A DNA stretch of 8,240 nt from Roseobacter sp. (lineage in GTDB: Bacteria > Pseudomonadota > Alphaproteobacteria > Rhodobacterales > Rhodobacteraceae): assembly GCA_024636425.1 (NCBI GenBank), contig JAGXHB010000058.1, positions 1 to 8,240 of the forward strand, given 5' to 3'. The notes under the pieces are model-generated. The model ran no database searches, was not told where the DNA came from, and saw only the letters and a program-made list of their open reading frames with translations. This document shows, piece by piece, positions 7,838-8,240 of the stretch; within the stretch, counting starts at the first letter, position 1, and every line of letters begins with the position of its first letter. A program made the translations under genes and the position numbers.

Positions 7838-8240
7838 ATGATCCGCTCCAAAATCCCAACCCTCACGGCGGCAGTTCTCGTCGCCGCGACGAACGTCCTG
7901 CCCGGAACAGCACAGGCCTTCCGCCCGAGTTTTCCGCTGCCTGTCGTGCAAGTACCTGATAGCCGCAATTTCGAAGTCGTGCAGGAACATAATGCAGGTC
8001 CGCGTCAGGTCTGGTGCGCCGCCGCCGAACATGCCCGTGACGTGTTGCGCGTGCCGACAGCGTCGCGTCTTTATATTGCCGAAGGCCGCGCCCCCAGCCC
8101 GCTCGCAGGCGGTCGCACCGCGATCCGCTTCAGCCCCGACCCGGTCAACGCGACGGCGGCGCGGCAGGATAGCGGCCTAACGGTCTCGCTGCGCGATGTC
8201 GGCTATTCGTTGCCCGTGGGCCACGCGCTCAGCTTCTGTG
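7838..8240 (+). CDS. Exported two-cysteine protein of unknown function, copy 2 (3' end outside window)
   Basis: The frame opens at ATG 7838, with GAAAGG (7825-7830) 7 bases upstream, and stays open for 134 codons to the window edge. It begins MIRSKIPTLTAAVLVAA and has a signal peptide ending AQA|FRP near residue 27. The mature part parallels the preceding gene: FRPSFPLPV for FRPHIPLDV, FEVVQEHNAGP for YEVFEQRGAGP, VWCAAAEHAR (C60) for IWCVAADHAR, RLYIAEG for RIYIFKP, IRFSPDP for VGFTLSP, and HALSFC (C134) for HALQYC. The stop is probably only a few codons beyond the edge, since copy 1 ends seven residues after the equivalent cysteine. The divergence between the copies points to an old duplication. 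Function is unknown; secretion and one disulfide are inferred. Confidence 0.85.
   Translation, partial: MIRSKIPTLTAAVLVAATNVLPGTAQAFRPSFPLPVVQVPDSRNFEVVQEHNAGPRQVWCAAAEHARDVLRVPTASRLYIAEGRAPSPLAGGRTAIRFSPDPVNATAARQDSGLTVSLRDVGYSLPVGHALSFC

Overview
The window is GC-rich, and every supported gene is on the + strand. The protein sequences, namely a heterotetrameric sarcosine oxidase, a DnaG opening MSLPPGFLDELR and an RpoD with a long acidic insert, point to an alphaproteobacterium of the Rhodobacterales/Roseobacter type. This is recognition from memory; no search was run.

Region 1 (1-2984) is the tail of a sarcosine catabolic operon. It holds the C-terminal ~700 residues of the sarcosine oxidase alpha subunit (soxA, cut by the left edge), then the gamma subunit (soxG), which overlaps soxA by 8 bases and starts with GTG. 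A small exported two-cysteine protein of unknown function follows 20 bases later. Region 2 (2985-3136) is a 152-base intergenic stretch with a double hairpin that looks like a dispersed Rhodobacterales repeat, followed by an AT-rich patch directly before dnaG.

Region 3 (3137-7227) is the core of the macromolecular synthesis locus: dnaG (primase) and rpoD (housekeeping sigma factor). There is no rpsU upstream, unlike the enterobacterial rpsU-dnaG-rpoD arrangement. The 137-base dnaG-rpoD gap is the most structured non-coding DNA in the window. It has an intercistronic hairpin just after dnaG, four GANTC (CcrM methylation) motifs within 53 bases, and three copies of one 7-base word arranged so that two alternative hairpins can form. 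Region 4 (7228-8240) begins with a 10-bp-stem terminator-like hairpin after rpoD. Two tandem paralogous genes for small exported proteins of unknown function follow; the second runs off the right edge.

Together the genes supply one-carbon and nitrogen catabolism (sarcosine to glycine plus methylene-tetrahydrofolate), replication initiation (primase) and global transcription (sigma-70). I found no CRISPR array, mobile element, tRNA or rRNA, and no clear new multi-gene system. The most promising lead is the possible cell-cycle or RNA-structure control of rpoD, based on the GANTC cluster and the switch-like repeats ahead of it.
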